Part shown: in pieces, positions 63,086 to 64,000 of the stretch | How the letters are laid out: each line of letters opens with the position of its first letter | Numbering within the stretch: the stretch's first letter is position 1 | DNA from: an uncultured Erysipelotrichales bacterium | GTDB lineage: Bacteria > Bacillota_I > Bacilli_A > Erysipelotrichales > Coprobacillaceae | Direction of reading: 5' to 3' | Assembly: GCA_910579135.1 (NCBI GenBank) | Contig: CAJTTM010000001.1 | Span: 226,165-290,164, forward strand | DNA length: 64,000 bases | Program-made: the position numbers and the translations under genes | The notes under the pieces: generated by a model | What the model saw: only the letters and a program-made list of their open reading frames with translations | The model's database searches: none | What the model was told of the DNA's origin: nothing

Positions 63086-63922
63086 TTAATACTCTACATA
63101 ATGATCAATCTTATGTCTTAAATGCTTTTCATAATCAGAATTAAAATAACAAGCATAAATACAATCTAACAAATATTGTAATGAAACTCGTGATGAAAAA
63201 GATGTAATCTTATCCTTCGAGTCTTCATAAGAAGAAAAATAAAGATGATAATCTACTAATGACGTTAATGCACTTTCTTTTGTAGAAGAAATCAAAACAA
63301 TTTTAGCTCCCCTTTCTTTTGCTTCCTTAGTCACATCAAATAAATGTGGAGTTCTATTATTATAAGAAATAACAATCACACAATCACCTTTTTTACAATT
63401 TTGAGCAGACCAATGTTGATAAAATATATTGGTTTGAACTTCAACCTTTATTCCTATTTCTAACATACTTTGTTGAAAACTTTCTGCAAAGAAATAATTA
63501 CCAACAGTAGGATATAAAACAATATTTTGGCTATTGCGTAATAATTGAATAACTTTCAAAAATGTTTCTAAATTAATCAGATTAAGAGTTGAACTGACTG
63601 TTTGTTGATACAATTTTGACATTTGTCTCATAATCTCATAATGAGTAGCGTTTTTATCAAAAGGATAATTATAATCAACAAGTTCTTTTTCTTGGTCATA
63701 TTCTTTTCTATCAGAAACTAATAATAGCTTTAATTGATGAATACTTGATAATTCTAATTTCTCAAGTACTCTATAGATTGTTGATACTGAAACATAACAC
63801 GCTTTTGAAAGATCTTTAACACTTAATTGATTCACTTTTTGATAGTTATCAATAACATAATCTAAAAAAATTTTTTCACTTTCAGTAAAAGAAATATGAT
63901 TGATTTTACTATATATATTCAT
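63086..63922 (-). CDS. MurR/RpiR-family transcriptional regulator
   Basis: 278 residues. HTH_6 domain (about 1-75; LSVKDLSKACYVSVSTIYRVLEKLEL) and a SIS-type domain (about 100-240; PTVGNYFFAESFQQSML, VISYNNRTPHLFD). The sugar-phosphate loop is less canonical than in the copy at 49726-50604 (SYNNRT instead of SYSGET), so its ligand may differ. Sequence identity between the two is low. AAAAGGTG precedes the ATG. Probably has its own promoter; nothing on the right edge shows a target operon. Confidence 0.85.
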   Translation of the reverse strand: MNIYSKINHISFTESEKIFLDYVIDNYQKVNQLSVKDLSKACYVSVSTIYRVLEKLELSSIHQLKLLLVSDRKEYDQEKELVDYNYPFDKNATHYEIMRQMSKLYQQTVSSTLNLINLETFLKVIQLLRNSQNIVLYPTVGNYFFAESFQQSMLEIGIKVEVQTNIFYQHWSAQNCKKGDCVIVISYNNRTPHLFDVTKEAKERGAKIVLISSTKESALTSLVDYHLYFSSYEDSKDKITSFSSRVSLQYLLDCIYACYFNSDYEKHLRHKIDHYVEY

Positions 63923-63940
63923 TCTTTAACACCTTTTCAA

Positions 63941-64000
63941 TAAAGAAAGAGGCTGTAACGAAATAACTTTTTTAAGAAGTTGATTTCATTCAGCTTCTTT
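63941..64000. other. incomplete inverted repeat at the right edge
   Basis: AGAAGTTGA-TTTCAT-TCAGCTTCT (about 63974-63998) is an inverted repeat with one mismatch, cut by the window edge. It may be the terminator of a minus-strand gene beyond the edge, or an end of an insertion sequence: the preceding GAGGCTGTAACGAAAT looks like some IS-end patterns. Neither is provable here. Confidence 0.3.

Noticed and set aside
1..64000. rRNA, tRNA, CRISPR array, intact transposase or phage genes
   Set aside because: No cloverleaf, rRNA core motif, repeat-spacer array or DDE/serine/tyrosine recombinase reading was seen; a covariance-model scan would be needed to be certain about small RNAs.

Overview
The window is AT-rich, densely packed chromosome from a low-GC Gram-positive, spore-forming bacterium. 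SpoVIF, a dacB-spmA-spmB cassette, a CotD-like Cys-rich protein and a SpoVK-type AAA protein point to sporulation. Together with the low GC, the housekeeping set and many small lineage-type proteins, this suggests an anaerobic gut Erysipelotrichia/Coprobacillaceae-like Firmicute; that assignment is inference. The standard genetic code is used: TGA ends the pgeF, pucR and sigma-factor genes. No rRNA, tRNA, CRISPR array or intact transposon was seen.

Layout. 1-3.8 kb: leftward operon rsmE, unknown protein, mtaB, murE (cut by the left edge). 3.8-5.9 kb: a 41-codon gene with its own ribosome site and terminator, divergent from a PucR-type regulator whose promoter carries a perfect palindrome, then a decayed flavodoxin-fold reductase. 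5.9-9 kb: leftward spoVIF, der, cmk and an acidic tail-anchored protein. 9.1-12.6 kb: rightward ferredoxin, dacB-spmA-spmB, rluB and a small Cys-rich protein. 12.6-26 kb: mostly leftward accessory genes (acetyltransferases, hydrolases, small membrane proteins, XRE regulator, P-loop kinase), including a decayed hydrolase. Housekeeping genes gmk, rqcH, pgeF and nnr lie among them.

26-40 kb: a secreted NlpC/P60 hydrolase, an ABC ATPase with a giant coiled-coil permease, two adjacent potassium-uptake systems (TrkAH and KtrAB) and two flavoprotein genes. 39.8-50.6 kb: YebC; an operon of NrnA, a large membrane protein, a 965-residue Sel1-repeat protein with a kinase-like N-lobe, and a miniature FakA-like domain; an ECF sigma factor with a membrane partner; acetate kinase; a zinc-ribbon membrane protein; an RpiR regulator. 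50.6-53 kb: a wrecked bacteriocin-like export locus, with precursor-like gene, ABC ATPase and permease all broken but the promoter region still rich in sites. 53-57.9 kb: a two-component system in one operon with a TM protein, a VanY-like carboxypeptidase lipoprotein and a CapA-like lipoprotein. 57.9-63 kb: a five-gene envelope/stress operon (SpoVK-like AAA, XpaC, TelA, LemA-like, TPM). 63-64 kb: a second RpiR regulator.

The least ordinary parts are the Sel1/kinase-remnant operon, the AAA-XpaC-TelA-LemA-TPM operon, the two-component VanY/CapA operon with helically phased repeats in its promoter, and the dead bacteriocin-like locus. Four loci carry inactivating lesions (reductase, hydrolase, ABC exporter, precursor), which indicates active gene loss in the accessory segments.
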